Shown in pieces: positions 1-10,700 of a stretch of 64,000 nucleotides of DNA. The stretch's first letter is position 1. Every line of letters begins with the position of its first letter. Origin of the DNA: Phalacrocorax aristotelis (lineage: Eukaryota > Chordata > Aves > Suliformes > Phalacrocoracidae); contig NC_134277.1 in assembly GCF_949628215.1 (NCBI RefSeq), forward strand, positions 104,487,463 through 104,551,462, given 5' to 3'. A model generated the notes under the pieces. The model had not been told where the DNA came from and made no database searches. It worked only from the letters and a program-made list of their open reading frames with translations. Both the position numbers and the translations under genes were made by a program.

Positions 1-532
1 ATATTTAAGTCTTTATCTTCAGTCATTTGCCATGAATGTGTGCCACCAAAATCCACATTCTTACACGCCTTTGGGCTAGATCTCCTTTGCATCACTAATA
101 TACATTCTTATTTTACCTTCTATCTACACAAAGCCCTCCAGAATGAAAACAGTGAGTTTGTCTACACTTAAAATACCACTTTATTGCAGTGCTACTGGGA
201 AATCCAAGCAAAGGAAGACAAAAAGCTCCCCATCCAAACCTAACATCTTGGAAGACTCAGATTTTGAGTGTGTAGAAGAATTATCCAGCATCAAACTGTT
301 TATTATGAGCCATTACTTTCCTACGTCAAAATATTTGCCATAAGTGCTGGCTCTACTATTTTTCATTGGCTTCACTTCAAATCCTGTGTCTGTTATTATG
401 AGAGGCTATGACCTGTAGCACAACCCCAAAGCTTCAAGATACAATCGAGAACACCAAACAATTCAAACATAGACTGGCTACACCAGTATCATCCAATACT
501 CAATGAGATGATGCAGCAACTTTGAACGTTGG
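1..532 (-). other. TIMM21 3' UTR and downstream flank
   Basis: This is non-coding sequence just beyond the TIMM21 stop. Two AATAAA hexamers on the minus strand, at 304-299 and 185-180, could set the mRNA 3' end. A 66-codon plus-strand frame at 143-343 has no recognisable homology. Nothing else was identified. Confidence 0.55.
299..304 (-). terminator. Candidate TIMM21 polyadenylation signal
   Basis: AATAAA on the minus strand, about 230 bp past the stop codon, is the first canonical hexamer downstream. A second lies at 185-180. Which one is used cannot be told from sequence. Confidence 0.4.
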
Positions 533-625
533 CTATCTGTTGTCTTCTATGACAATGGTTCTCTTAGGATAGGTGTCAACGTCCACAAATATGTAGCGGA
601 CCTCAAATCTTCCTCTGTCAGGATT
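533..625 (-). CDS. TIMM21: TIMM21 coding exon 6 (C-terminus and stop)
   Basis: 93 bp including TAG at 535-533. It encodes [20 protein letters not shown], then [10 protein letters not shown]. Compared with human, the last few residues after EDNR are missing, so the bird protein is a little shorter at this end. The acceptor is CTTACAG. The intron before it is 94 bp. Confidence 0.96.
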   Translation of the reverse strand, partial: NPDRGRFEVRYIFVDVDTYPKRTIVIEDNR

Positions 626-3600
626 CTGTAAGGAAAACAATTTCAGGCTCTGCTTTTTTCTCTTTGGTAGTTTAAATTCAAGACCAAGGTTGTCAGCTGT
701 ATCAAGCAATTGTACATACCTCTTTGACTTCCACATGGACCGTTCCCCGCTTCCCTGTTTCGGAGCCCTCAATATAGAACTTCAAACGCATATGTTTCAG
801 TCCATCCTTTATATATTCAATGTGACTAAAAACAGCAAAACAAAACAAAAAACCCAACCCACCCAGCAAGGATACATATTATATGCTAGTTAAGCTTCTT
901 AACTAGTTAAGCTGCTTAACTATTTTGTGAGAAAGTGTATTCCGATGCAGTCCTTATGCTACCATGTATTCCTTCTCTATTCTTCTTTCCAAGCTTTTCG
1001 TAAGCATACAAGGAGGAGTGGAGTTGGAAGAAAGACCTAATTAGCAGTTGAGGATTAACAGATGAAGCGCTTAAAAGTCCTCACCCCAGTCCTCCCCTCA
1101 AAACTCAAGAGCAATCCAATGGCTGAAGATTCCGGAATTTCCTTGTATTTATTCTAAATAACCCCCAGATTCAGAGCCTGGTATCTAGAAAGGAACACCC
1201 ACCTCACCAAGAGTGCCAGGCATGTTTTTTAGTCACTTAAACTAAGTTACCAAGCAAAAAAACCCCACAAAGAATATTTTGTCAGCCCAATTATCAGGTT
1301 GGTTAAATCACATCAAACCAGTTTACTATATGCTTTACTTATTTTGGCACTAACTTTGTTGTACTGGAGTTGTATGACTGATATCAGAACTCCAACCTGA
1401 ATACTGATATTTAGACTGGAGTTCAATTATGCTTAAATATTACATAAATAGAAAGGTCACATCACTTTCAGGGTGACCACTTCCAGAAACTAATGGTCAA
1501 ACTAGAGTTCTGGTGCCAGTTTATGTTTCCTACTGAAATTACTAACTGCAGCATGCTACCAAGCTCTTATTTCCACCAGTCATGCCCAGGTACACACTGT
1601 GAATTAAACTTCCAATACAGTTTAAGGTGACATGATGGGTTACAGAGAACAATGACGAACGAAGAGCCTTACTGCAGTAAATACACGTTCAAGCTGTTCA
1701 TACACAAAAAAATCTGTATGTTTTTGAGACATTTAAGGTCATCCTTATTCTGCAGACACAAATGCTACAATCTCACAGTCCTCAGCTCAAAGCTTTATTT
1801 AAAATACTAGACTTTCAAAATGATGGAAATTAAATACTAGGAAAGCTGATAGAATATATTTACATATTTACATTGGTTTTTTTACAGGCAGATGCTTAAA
1901 ACATTTTCATTTAGCAGCTCCAGTTCAAGCACTTTTTCACAGTCTGGTGAAAAGATAAACTTCCACCAGTAAAAATCACCTTCCTCTGGAAAAAAAATTC
2001 TCAATTTCATGGTTCAAGTTGTGTATCTGGGCTTACATGTCCCATCCTATATATTCAAGTCAAAAATCCCAATAAAGACAAGGCCCCTACTGGGTTATAG
2101 TGCAGGGAGGATTTACATTTTGTAAGAATTAGTTCTGTTGTCTCCCTCAAAAGCAGATTAATGAATAGACACACTCATGAAAGGTTTAAGTGAGAGATGT
2201 TCTTTTAAATACACGGTAGACATGAGGCCTCAAGTACCAAAAAAGAACATAAGAAACGGGCAGTCAATACTGCGAATCAGCTCAGGGACAACAGTCACTG
2301 CAGTGACTACAACATGTTCAGTCAGGCCCAGTCCAGCTTTAAACAGAGCAAGCTGGAATCTTGAAAGTCGGAAAGTTACCACCTCCTGCTCTTTCTGAGC
2401 TGATAAGAATTACTGCTTCAAAAGGAGAAAAAACTCTCGAAGAACAATTTATCAAAGAACAATTTTACTCTATTTGAGGGTTTCAGACTGTAAACTTCAG
2501 TCAGATCCCTGCTCCCTAGATGCATGCCTAGGCCCCTGTACTGGTCTCTTCAGACTCGACCTATTCTCTGGAAAGACCAGCTCTATGTTTACTGTGCTGG
2601 CCATTGCTTGGTTCGAGGCACTCAGAACTGCCATCTTACCACTAAATACAGTGCACATACGATGTATGTGCCACACAAGAGATACTGTAAAAAACTGATT
2701 TCATTTTCACTCACAAGTGACAGGGTACATCCCATACAGCTCATTAATTTAGATCCAACTTGCTATTATGCGACCCAAAATGCCTCAGGTGTGCAAAAAC
2801 TAGTGTCTGTATAGGGCAAACACCAAAGGGCACCTGACAAGCTGTCGTCTTCCTCTTCTTGTTGCCTCCCCATAACCTTTAATAGATTCACCAAAAACAC
2901 CAATTATCTACAAGAGAAAAGAGGTTTGAGTTGTCAGAAGATATCACATTCAAATAGTATCAGCTCACATCCCTGCTGTGAAGGCATTTTCTTCGAACAA
3001 AATGCCCCTTGCGAGTCTGATGTGTCAAGAATAGAAGAGTTTTTGAAAGAAAACAGTGTAAGGAAAATGTCTCTGTATTTCAGTGCTTTTCTTCACAGTC
3101 ACATATTACATGTCTAAAATAAATCCTACTATCATCTTCTATTTGTACCATCCTCTGAGATTATGACATTTTAATCTCTTCTTACTGTATATTTTCAACT
3201 TTACTGACATTTTGTGTAAAAAGGAAAAAAGCATGAAACATTTGCTCACGTCTTCTCTAAAAGAATACATTTCAAAGTTTAAAATGCAAATGCACTCCCC
3301 TTCATGGTATCTAAAAACACTACTGTTTAAGAAATTCAATGACTTTTTTTTTTTTCCCCAGATTTATTAAGCCAGACCAAATTAACCTAGTTTTAAACTT
3401 ACTTTAAAGTTGGTTAGAAAGGGAGGGTGATTTTTACTGTATAAGTACTGGAGAGAAATTTTAATTCTACAAACTTTTTCCTAAGCAGTCTTCGTTTTTG
3501 TTCTAGTGACAACTTGTCACTTCATTTCTAGGTTATCCTTAGTGGCATCTGTGGCAACTTTGCTTGAAAGCTATTCCATGCATCTCTTGTTTTGCCTGAA

Positions 3601-6089
3601 GTAGTGGTTTTTAAAATCTAATTTTAGATTGATTTTTGTTTACATCTAGCTATCTTATATGACTGTGGGATCACATGACTATTCTTTCCCTTTTCCTGCT
3701 AGCCACATGAATGCTAACTGTGTTTCAAATGAAGAGTTTAAATTCCTGGACACTTATGCAGTGATTTGCAGAATGACAGGACCCTAGTGAAGTGTCACAA
3801 GAGAAAAACTGCGCTGAGGAAAGGCAGCAGGCTAGATCTATAAAGCTTAAGTGGGACCAGTTGCCTCCCTGACTGGCAGAACTCCGTAAATACCACATTT
3901 AGTAGGCACTTAGCTATGTCTACATGACTTTCTGCATGGAGACGCAAGCACATGCTCTGAAAGGGCACTGTTGTTGCACCAGTTTGTTGTGCTGTGGTAC
4001 ACTCACTGAACTTGGCTTTTAGCAGGCTAATTCACTCAAGCTCAGACCTGAGTAACTTGTCCTAATGTAAGCTCCAACTTGGAGCTGACCCACCTCTGGC
4101 CAGCTAAAAGCACAGGCAGATCTGCTGGTGTTTGCCTGCTAAGCACCATGTGGGCCTTCCTGCAGCTTTATTTGTGAGATTCCTCGTGCAAGCTTTTACC
4201 TCAAAGAGAGACAGTAACTACTGAGAAACATAAACTTATGACTAAGGTTCAAAAACCAACCTCAGGGTGAGATCTGCATTTCTCCAAGGCATCTCCATAG
4301 ATCTTACTTGGACTAGAAGAAGAGAATAGCTCTTTAAAAATCACATAGAACAAACCACCTGTAACAGAAACAACAGCAGATGGAATGAAAACTAATCAAA
4401 CTCGATGGAATTAATGAAAAGCACCTTCTGATAAAGAATGTAATTTTTAAAAATAACCTGTAACACCGATTCCAACAAGCACCACAATAAAATAGGTGAA
4501 GTCTCTTCCAGCTTCTTTCACTGAAATAGACAGAAAACAACACAGGAGTTACAATCTTGGAGAGTTAAGACTTGCACAGGTTTCTTACATAAATGGTCTT
4601 CTATTAGTCTGCACCTCAAATAATATTTCGGCAGAAGAAAAAATTCCAACAACAGCTTCCGTAATGCCTCACCACTAAAAGAAAGAGACCGTGGAACATC
4701 TCTTATGTTGTGCAGGGCATATTTATACCTCTATATCAAGTTGTATTATTTTCTGTTCTCCTACTACATGTCTTCAAGACCCAGAATTGCACTTATTGCT
4801 ACTTTTTGTGTACACAAGAGCTAGAGCTTTTTTAAGAACTAATGAGTTATTTAGCACTGCAGTATTCAAGCCACCATATAAAGCACAATCATTGCAATCC
4901 TTAGGCTGAGAAAGGAGAAAGGGAGAAGTAAAAATAAAAAAGCATAAGCTTAAAAATTGCACACACAGAAAATACTTATGACTTCTCAATCAAGTGAACA
5001 ATAAAAAAGGATATTAGACTAAAATATATTTCATTTATTGAGACTATTTACTACAGCTTGCCTGATTAGTTTTTATGCAATGTACTAGTTAAAGTGTCAA
5101 CATACTCCAAAAAAATGAGTCTCTGCTACAAAATATTTTCGAGAACTTGGAAAGAGACTACTGATTTAAGTGACAAGGTGTGCCTTTTGGTGAATCACAA
5201 GTTATCAAGGAAACTTTAATAACTCTTCTTCCTGTATCCTTCTGATGAGTTGAGGATGTTTTTCATATACCTTTTCAAAGCACTTAGAATTTCTGGGGCT
5301 AATTACGTAGTAACCACTTTTCACTGATAAGACCAACCAAAGTGACAGCCGTCATGTAAAAAAACTAGAACCACGTGTGGAGCTTCGACAACTTTGCCGG
5401 AAGTAAACTTGTTATAACAGCATCGAGACAGGTTGCGTGTGACGGGTTTTCCTTGTGAAAAAGGTGACGAAAGACTACTACATCTTATCCCCGATGTGAC
5501 CTAAAAACTAGATCAACAAGCTGTTGGGAAGAAGCCACATAATTTCTGTTCTGCTTCTTTGTGCAATACATACGCTGAAATGCATCAACTACTGAAAACA
5601 ACACGATGTGTAAAGGGCTCGTTGGTTTTCTGAGAATGGTTTGTTTTTTTTTTCCCCTCCATTCCTGAGTTTCGGGGCTCTAAACCCCCACCTGCAGCAG
5701 TAACCTTTTCCGCGCCAGCCGCTCCGGGCAGCGCTCGGTATCGGCGCTCACCAGTGGCTACCGCCCGCCTTACCTTTCTGGGCAGCCGACAGCAAAGTTT
5801 CCTCTTTCCGAGCCCTCTGCACGGAGACCTGTTTGCCATCACCGCCCGGCCGCCCAGCCCTCAGCGCCCCCGCTCGCGTCCCGATACTCAGCCGGGGGGC
5901 CCGGGGCAGCGGGGCGGGCGGCTGCTGCTGGTGCCGCCGCCACCGCAGGCAGAGGCAGGGCCAGGGGCCCGTCCCGGTCCCCGGCCCCAGGCGGGCCCGT
6001 CCCGGGGCAGCCAGCAGCCACCTCCCCAGGGAGGCCGGCGCCCGCGGGCCACGCTGCCCCGCCCGCCCAACAAGGGAGGCGGGCAGCAT
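533..6089 (-). CDS. TIMM21: TIMM21, mitochondrial import inner membrane translocase subunit Tim21 (whole gene, six coding exons)
   Basis: Coding exons in transcript order are 6089-5774, 4520-4458, 4358-4261, 2907-2834, 825-720 and 625-533. They sum to 750 bp, giving 249 residues plus TAG, close to the roughly 248 of the human protein. All introns are GT-AG and every phase matches. The protein begins with an Arg-rich, acid-poor presequence (about residues 1-75), then the [11 protein letters not shown] motif and one membrane segment (about 113-133). The intermembrane-space Tim21 domain follows, with [41 protein letters not shown] and a C-terminal [12 protein letters not shown]. Tim21 belongs to the TIM23 presequence translocase. 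It contacts Tom22 on the intermembrane-space side and links import to respiratory-chain complexes and their assembly. The start is the first ATG after an in-frame TAG at 6126-6128 and has G at -3. FBXO15 is divergent from it across a shared promoter. Confidence 0.97.
720..825 (-). CDS. TIMM21: TIMM21 coding exon 5
   Basis: 106 bp. It encodes [20 protein letters not shown], then [15 protein letters not shown], the core beta strands of the Tim21 domain. The first base completes the Ser codon of exon 4. The acceptor is TTTTAG and the donor GAG|GTATGT. Confidence 0.96.
826..2833 (-). other. TIMM21 intron 4
   Basis: 2.0 kb intron with no coding sequence or recognisable mobile element. The only structured item is a tandem pair of 17-bp hairpins at 888-921, listed separately. 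Confidence 0.8.
888..921. repeat. Tandem pair of 17-bp hairpin units in TIMM21 intron 4
   Basis: Two units sit end to end at 888-904 and 905-921. They differ only at position 10 (T or G). Each is a 7-bp inverted repeat (AGTTAAG with CTTAACT) around a 3-base loop. The array ends 63 bp upstream of the exon 5 acceptor, in the zone where a branch point may lie. Confidence 0.85.
2834..2907 (-). CDS. TIMM21: TIMM21 coding exon 4
   Basis: 74 bp. It encodes [20 protein letters not shown] followed by RQLV and two bases of a Ser codon. Human TIMM21 reads VIGVFGESVKGYGEVTRRGR here. The acceptor is TTGTAG and the donor CAG|GTGCCC. Confidence 0.96.
2908..4260 (-). other. TIMM21 intron 3
   Basis: 1.35 kb intron. 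No repeat family, RNA gene or further exon was recognised. Short open frames here have no coding features. Confidence 0.8.
4261..4358 (-). CDS. TIMM21: TIMM21 coding exon 3 (end of membrane segment, start of the intermembrane-space domain)
   Basis: 98 bp. It encodes [20 protein letters not shown] and continues to [21 protein letters not shown] is essentially identical to mammalian TIMM21. The acceptor is TTACAG and the donor GAG|GTTGGT. The intron between exons 2 and 3 is only 99 bp. Confidence 0.97.
4458..4520 (-). CDS. TIMM21: TIMM21 coding exon 2 (membrane segment, first part)
   Basis: 63 bp. It completes V106 and encodes [20 protein letters not shown], the start of the single transmembrane helix. 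The acceptor is TTTCAG and the donor GTTATT. The exon ends on the first base of a Gly codon, which exon 3 completes. Confidence 0.95.
4521..5773 (-). other. TIMM21 intron 1
   Basis: 1.25 kb. The left part is AT-rich and featureless. The part nearest exon 1 holds a CACGTG E-box at 5372-5377 and an ETS-type CCGGAAGT at 5397-5404. From about 5690 the sequence turns into the CpG-rich promoter island. Confidence 0.75.
5372..5404. promoter_or_regulatory. E-box and ETS motif pair in TIMM21 intron 1
   Basis: CACGTG (5372-5377) and CCGGAAGT (5397-5404) lie 25 bp apart, about 370 bp downstream of the TIMM21 exon 1 donor. ETS/GABP (NRF2) and E-box factors often act at promoters of nuclear genes for mitochondria. 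The motifs are seen directly; their use is an inference. Confidence 0.35.
5774..6089 (-). CDS. TIMM21: TIMM21 coding exon 1 (start codon, mitochondrial presequence)
   Basis: It covers residues 1-105 plus the first base of codon 106. The peptide starts [16 protein letters not shown] and ends [17 protein letters not shown]. The tail matches the vertebrate stretch just before [11 protein letters not shown]. The donor reads AAAG|GTAAGG. The exon is very GC-rich and lies inside the CpG island. The presequence has many Arg and almost no acidic residues for its first 75 positions, as expected for matrix targeting. An in-frame stop 37 bp upstream of the ATG fixes the start. Confidence 0.93.
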
Positions 6090-7635
6090 GTCGGGCCGCG
6101 GCGGCGCCCGGGCGCCCTGAGGGAACTACGGCGGAGGCAGCCGAGCTAAGCGGCGAGATCCTGCCCCTCTCCCGGGGTGGGGGCGAACCCTGGGGGCAGA
6201 GGCAGGGAACGCTACCGCCCTCAGCGCGGCTCCGCGGCCGCTCCTTCAGGCCACGAGCACCCACTGCCCTTTGCCCGCCCACAGCCGCCGCCGCCCGCCT
6301 TTGCCGCGGCGGAAATCCCGGGGGCGGAGGGGAAGAAGCGGCAGCGGGAGCTTGGGAGCCGTAGTTTGGGCGGGAACGGCGCCCGGCGGGGTCGCTGCAG
6401 CCGCTGCCCACCCTTCAACGGCGGGGGCCGCCCGCCGCGCCGGGCACCGCCGTCCGGCTCAGCCTCGTTAAGCTGGTTTTCTGTTTGCTTGGGTTTTTTC
6501 CCAAATTGTTTTTCTGATCTTGCACGCACAGGTGCGTGAAAGCGCTGCAGTTGACGCTTCCGCGAGCGGAGACCAGAACACCTGAGAAGACCGTGCCACT
6601 GATACCCCGAAGAAAATGGAATTTTCTTACAAGTAATAACAGTGAACCACGTGAGCTTTGCAAAACAGCATTTGGCGGCCAGAGAAGGGAGCCGAGAGAT
6701 AGGGAGGTGTTTGTTTTGCCACTCTATCCTTGAAGAGAGCCGAGAGACTGATAAAAGCGAAGATCCCGCCTCTGAAGACACTGAGAACGGGGGGATGAAG
6801 TGTATAGTCGAGGAGGGCAGCTAATTGGGATGTTGATAAGAACTAAAACAAAGTGCCCTTTAGTGAACTCCCCGTTATTATACTAAAAATCACGCCCCCA
6901 GGCCAGCAACCCCCCTACTCAAATAAGCCCCTTCCCCTCTGAGCATGCGTGTTAAATTTAAAGGGAGCTGTGCCTTGAAGATGAGAAAGAAACTACCCAA
7001 TTATTAGCTGGGGGGAGTGAATATTCGCTGTGACTGACCCATCTAACTGTATAAATGCCTCGTAATTTCTCGGTGTGGGGTGCTAGCTTTGTGGGGCTAC
7101 CACCCAGCACCCGCCTTTGCGCAAAACCGCGATGAACAGGCAGCCCCCGCCCTGCGTGTAGTTCGGCGTCCCGCACACACCCGCTTTCTGGGACAACGCT
7201 CCGGCTTCGCGGGGGGCGGGGCGGCGAGCGGAGCTCCCCGTGGGGGGCGGTGGGGCACCCGTCGGGGGTCCCGACGGGGGCTCACGGTGGGGGTCGCTGC
7301 GGCTCCCCGGTGTGTGAACGCTTTCCGCCTGCCCCACACCAGGCTTCCCGGGAACCCCACGCCGTGCCGGTGTCCCTCACCTCCAATTAAAAATAAACTC
7401 CTTGCGTGCGAACACGGGCTCCCACAGGCTACCTTTGCCTCGGGCAGCGGAGGAGGCACGGGGGCAGGTCGCAACCCTGCTCCGCCTACCCGCCTGCTTC
7501 CCCGGGGCGGTGCCCCCGGCCGCCACCTCCTCTCCCGGGCTGGGCGCCGCCCCGCCCCGCGACCTCACGGGGGAGGCGGCAGCGCCCCCTTTCCCCCACC
7601 CGTTCCGACGGCGCTGTTCCGCGGCGGAGCCGGCC
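6090..7635. promoter_or_regulatory. Shared divergent promoter region of TIMM21 and FBXO15
   Basis: The two start codons face away from each other across about 1.55 kb. CpG-rich blocks lie at about 5690-6460 (running into TIMM21 exon 1) and about 7090-8060 (running into FBXO15 exon 1 and intron 1). Between them is an AT-richer core with an inverted CCAAT (ATTGG, 6824-6828), an NRF1-like GCATGCGT (6943-6950) and a TATA-like TATAAATG on the plus strand (7050-7057). Several GGGCGG-type SP1 sites occur in the GC-rich parts. Transcription start sites are not visible. The head-to-head arrangement is conserved in vertebrates, which supports joint regulation. Confidence 0.7.
7211..7293 (+). promoter_or_regulatory. 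G-run cluster with perfect GC hairpin upstream of FBXO15
   Basis: At least six runs of four or more G occur within 83 bp on the plus strand, enough for a G-quadruplex. Inside it, 7258-7266 (CCCGTCGGG) and 7270-7278 (CCCGACGGG) form a 9-bp hairpin with a 3-base loop. It lies about 350 bp upstream of the FBXO15 ATG, in promoter or 5' UTR. Confidence 0.6.
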
Positions 7636-7754
7636 ATGGCGACGGGCCGCGGCAGGGTCCTGCGGCAGTACGGCCGGGGCGCGGCGGCTCCCTCTGGCGC
7701 CGCCGGGGCCGGGCCGTCGCGGCCTTTCACTCCTGCTGCCGCCGCCGGGCCCAG
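7636..7754 (+). CDS. FBXO15: FBXO15 coding exon 1
   Basis: 119 bp, in the CpG island. It encodes MATGRGRVLRQYGRG and then a low-complexity Ala/Gly/Pro-rich stretch ending AAAAGP, plus two bases of an Arg codon. The donor is CCCAG|GTAACG. The Kozak context is strong. Confidence 0.92.
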
Positions 7755-10700
7755 GTAACGGCCTCCCTGCCCCGCCTGAGGCGAGGCCGTCGGGGGGCGC
7801 TGAACGGGGCTCTGCCGCCCCCGGGGTGCCGCTCGGCCTTGGCCGCCGTGCCCGTGGGGAGCGGTTAGTCCTTTTTCCCCAACTCCATTGCTCCTGTGGG
7901 AAGCCCCTCCCCGCCGCCGCCGCACGCCTTCGCTTTCCGCTGCCTCATGGCCGCGAGGCTCGCCTCGGCTTTCCCTCGGTGGCCCTGTGGAGAGGGATGT
8001 CTGCCCAGGGGCGATGCGCCTGGCCATGGGAGACACAGGCATTGCCGGGTGCACGGACGGCCTCGGTTTAAGGCGCTGTTTTCTGGGTGGCGGGGCTGCA
8101 GCTTGGGTACGTGCTGGAGCTTGGAGGAGGAAGCGTAACAAGCAGCAGCCGGTCTGCGAAGTACTGGCTAGCTTAGTGTCTAATGTACGTGTCCAGGGTA
8201 GTTAGGCCTTTGTAACAAATGGGAGGATTTAGCTGTGGAAGGTGGGATTAGCTTAATTCATGTAGTACAGGCTCAGCTTCCAAATATTGAAAGCACCAAT
8301 CTCGCAAGTAAAGTTGAGAAAGCAGGTTTTTCTGTTAACCTGTTTGTACAACCTTGGCTTTCATAGCTGTTTCATTCCCCCTTTTTTTTAAAACCTGGAA
8401 ATGGAATGGGTCATACCCACCTTTTTAAAAGACTTTGGAATTGGTAGCTGAGGAAAAAAAACCCCAAAACTCAGATGTCAAAACATTACTGTCATCTCTT
8501 TTTTTCCCCAGGCATGCTTTAACATTTGAAGAAGACGACAGGTTTTGTCACTATTTACAACTTTCTATACATTCTTTGAAATAGATTAACAAATCCTGAC
8601 TAGCAAAGAACCAAAAGTCATGCTGCAAGTACTACGGTGTATGAAAGTCAAAGTGCTGCAATAAAGTTGTGCCCCACGAATTGAAAGCTCATGAAATAAC
8701 AATTGAGGTGGTTGTGCCTCTAAGCAAGAGCACAGCAGTTGTTACTAGAAGTCTCTGAAGAGGGGGAGTATCACCTGTTACTGATTTGTGGCTTGGGGAG
8801 GCAAGCTTTGTCAATGTGGAGTAAAAGCATTTTGTTAGTACTAATTTCAAATCTTAACACATACAGTCCTTGAAAAATAGTTTATGCTATGGATCTGCTG
8901 TTGTTTCTTCTTACCTTGAGAATATTTTTATTTTGGAAGATTCACAAATTCAGTACTTTTTTTTTTGAAATGAAGCTTTCAAAAGTGGTAGGTGTTACAT
9001 CAAAGTTTTCAAGGCACGTGTAGGCAACATTTCTCTTCAGAAATTCCTTCTTGGGATGAAGAAGAGGGGAATGCAAGGAATGGTTAAAAAGAAAGCAAGA
9101 ATGGCTGAATGTCATGGTTTTAGCTGGGATAGAGTTAATTTTCTTCACTCTAGCTGGTATAGTGCTGTGCTTTGAAATTAGCATGGAAAAAAAAGCCTGT
9201 TGAGATAACACACAGATGTTTAGGCTGTTGCTGGGTAGCGCTTATACTAGTCAAGGACATGTCTAGCTTCCCATGCTCTGCTGGGTGCACAAGAAGCCGG
9301 GAGGAGAGGGGGCACAGCCAAGAGAGCAGATTCAAACTGACCAAAGGGATATTCCATATCATGTAACATCATGCCCAGTATGTTACCTGGGAGGGGCTGG
9401 CCGGGGGAGGAGGGAGCAATCGCGGCTCGGGGGACGGGCAGCGTCGGTCGGCGGGTGGTGAGCGGTTGTATTGTTTGTGTTTCTGTGTTTTTTTCCTCTT
9501 TTCCCTTTTTATTAACATTATTATTATTATCATAATCATTTATCATTATCATTTTATTGTAATCATTAAACTGTGCTTATCTCAACCCACAAGTTCTTTT
9601 GCTCGTCCGATTCTCTTCTCCATCCCACGGGGTGGGGGGAGTGAGCGAGCGGCTGCGTGGTGTTCAGTTGCCCGCTGAGGCTGAACCACGACACTGAATA
9701 AAGGCAATGCAGGTTATGCTTGTACTAGTTAAAGTGTGGCAAAATCCAGGATCCAGCTCTTGATCTGAATTACTCCTAGTCTGTGTAGGCGTGTCACTGT
9801 TGGGTATGCCCAAAGTAGGTATCTTTGTGCCTTCAGCATAGGCACAGGGTAAAATAGCCTTGGCTATGCTGCCCATAAAGATACACAAGTGGTAGTTCTG
9901 CTGCTGTTGGACAGGACTCGTGTCTGCAAATCCTTTTAGTGGATTTTGAAAAATGCAGTTTGTTACAGCCTCATCTCGTTATATAAGTGTACTTCTTGCT
10001 AACAATACATGAGTAAAACATTTGCTTGACCTTCAGGGCATATTTGACGTACAGTTACTTTTTGGTAGTTGTTAATTTTGTTAGTCTGTTAAGAGATTGG
10101 CACCCAAGCTGAAATGTGTGTGTCTTTTTTGTTACGCTTGTAACAATTTCGGGTAAAAAATCCTTCAGGGATTTTTTATTTTTATGTAGCACAGTTGACA
10201 ATGTAGGACAGAGTTGTTCTTCTGATTTCTGTTTTTCTTTGAGCTTAAACCAATCTCAAGAACAGTGTACATTAAATGTACATGGTACCATTGTACTTCA
10301 AAAATTTGATTCCGCCTCCCCCCCCCACCCAGTCAGTTGGTTGCTTAGAAACCCAGAGTTGGATTGACCAGGTCTTGGAAAGTCAGATGTCGATACAGAC
10401 TGTCACCAACAGAGAATATAGGGAGTTCTGCCTGCTCTGTGGCATCAGTGGGTACAAAGTGTAGGGATTTGATTAAGACTGAAACTGCATCTGAATATTT
10501 CTATGTGGTTTAATGATAGTATTTGCTTACAGAGTTCTCAGTATCAAAAATCTTGGAAAAATCGTGTGGCCATTTGGATTGTAAGAATTTATTTGTGTTA
10601 GTAATATGCAAAGTTGCTTTCTTTAGTAAGAGAAAGTAATTTCTGTCCAAATTGTGTTAATGAGCAATAAAAACATTGATACGCATCTTGCCTGTTGAAC

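Noticed and set aside
143-343. 66-codon plus-strand frame beside the TIMM21 3' end
   Set aside because: Overlaps the probable TIMM21 3' UTR on the other strand; no similarity recognised.
5839-6411. 190-codon minus-strand frame over TIMM21 exon 1
   Set aside because: GC-rich CpG-island DNA lacks stop codons in many frames. The true TIMM21 frame is the other one, which joins exon 2 in phase.
7080-8141. Long open frames on both strands (up to 262 codons) around FBXO15 exon 1
   Set aside because: Stop-poor GC-rich island DNA. Only the frame starting at 7636 continues into conserved FBXO15 exons.
8505-8560. Acceptor-like CCCCAG in FBXO15 intron 1
   Set aside because: No conserved peptide follows, and exon 1 to exon 2 joins in phase without it.
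10155-10177. Inverted repeat followed by T, terminator-like
   Set aside because: Intrinsic terminators are a bacterial feature. This is a chance AT hairpin in a vertebrate intron.
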